Shown here: positions 63,655 to 64,000 of the stretch, piece after piece
How the letters are laid out: each line of letters starts with the position of its first letter
Position numbering within the stretch: the first letter of the stretch is position 1
NCBI RefSeq assembly: GCF_038502225.1
Contig: NC_091303.1
Coordinates: 27,132,830 to 27,196,829, forward strand
Length of the DNA: 64,000 nucleotides
Reading direction: 5' to 3'
Source of the DNA: Cherax quadricarinatus
Taxonomy: Eukaryota; Arthropoda; Malacostraca; Decapoda; Parastacidae
The notes under the pieces: generated by a model
What the model was told of the DNA's origin: nothing
What the model saw: only the letters and a program-made list of their open reading frames with translations
Databases searched by the model: none
Translations under genes and position numbers: made by a program

Positions 63655-64000
63655 ATGGTGGTGAATATCAAAATGGTATACAATACCGACAGGTTGGTAG
63701 GTAAGACACATAGGCAACAGTTAGGCAACTTTATTCCGAAACGTTTCGCCTACACAGTAGGCTTCTTCAGTCGAATACAGAAAGTAAGCAGGAACAGTAG
63801 AGATGTGAAGACGATGTAATAAGTCCATCACCCTTGAAGTCGTAGATTTGAGGTTGTCAGTCCCTCAGCCTGGAGAAGTTCAGTTCCATAGTCAGGAACT
63901 ATCTGAAGATCAAGCGACAGTGCGGAGACTTAAATACTGTCGGAAGGAGAGGTGCAGAGTAGTAGTAGTGAGAAAGCAGCCACTGAGAGGTCATGTCCCT
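63655..64000 (-). mobile_element. Probable Penelope-like element terminal region
   Basis: The segment contains CGAAACGTTTCGCCTACAC and AGTAGGCTTCTTCAGTC, a motif known to me from terminal repeats of Penelope-like retroelements, in reverse orientation. No GIY-YIG or RT coding is visible before the window ends. Family assignment rests on this motif. Confidence 0.55.
63733..63770 (-). ncRNA. Hammerhead-ribozyme-like motif
   Basis: On the minus strand CTGAAGA (63770-63764) is followed by a 6-bp stem, GCCTAC/GTAGGC with a TGT loop, and GAAA (63747-63744). This fits the CUGANGA-stem II-GAAA core. A small CG/CG helix with a TTT loop follows as stem III. The base expected to be U next to the cleavage site is G here, so this copy may not cleave. 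Confidence 0.45.

Overview
The window looks like repeat-dense nuclear DNA of an arthropod, most likely a decapod crustacean. This is inferred from an intron-bearing host gene, tRNA-derived SINEs, several LINE lineages and many piggyBac and Tigger transposons. I see no prokaryotic gene organisation, rRNA, CRISPR array or viral gene. The only host gene seen is the terminal coding exon of a cyclophilin of the PPIH type (19025-19222, + strand). Nearly everything else is transposable elements inserted into one another.

Layout. 1-4290: ends of a piggyBac and a Tigger element, unassigned AT-rich sequence, then TA-flanked element X copy 1 (1370-3980) holding a SINE and a LINE tail. 4293-13383: three related piggyBac elements (one truncated, one intact at 6862-9813, one chimeric) among Tigger fragments carrying very long CAG/CTG tracts. 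13384-20660: a minus-strand CR1-like LINE with an intact esterase-type ORF1, nested with other LINE copies, followed by the PPIH exon. 20664-25909: non-autonomous piggyBac elements, including two ~1.08-kb copies in inverted orientation. 25910-35525: a LINE with PHD and CCCH fingers in ORF1, split by a piggyBac that is itself split by an intact Tigger. 35526-41254: a hAT fragment, a TA-flanked MITE, a SINE split by a long-inverted-repeat element with a GAGGCA minisatellite, and another piggyBac derivative. 41264-53900: a chain of Tigger elements, some inside others, some interrupted by piggyBac derivatives and by an LTR-like insert. 53943-59119: element X copy 2 with a Tigger and a hAT nested inside. 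59196-64000: an intact second piggyBac (59627-62594), Tigger remnants, and a Penelope-like terminal region with a hammerhead-like motif.

How the parts relate. Three transposase genes are uninterrupted and have matching termini: piggyBac at 7082-9322, Tigger at 30304-32094 and piggyBac at 59847-62105. They could supply transposase to the defective relatives here. I name piggyBac families by the core of a 12-bp subterminal palindrome found twice, 34 bp apart, at their 5' ends: pB-GATC, pB-CTAG and pB-TATA. Tigger 5' ends similarly carry three copies of an 8-bp word at a 16-bp period, and the word differs between subfamilies. These paired arrangements look like transposase-recognition architecture and are the most interesting feature of the window. 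Family assignments rest on motifs and pairwise comparison by eye; no database search or alignment was run.
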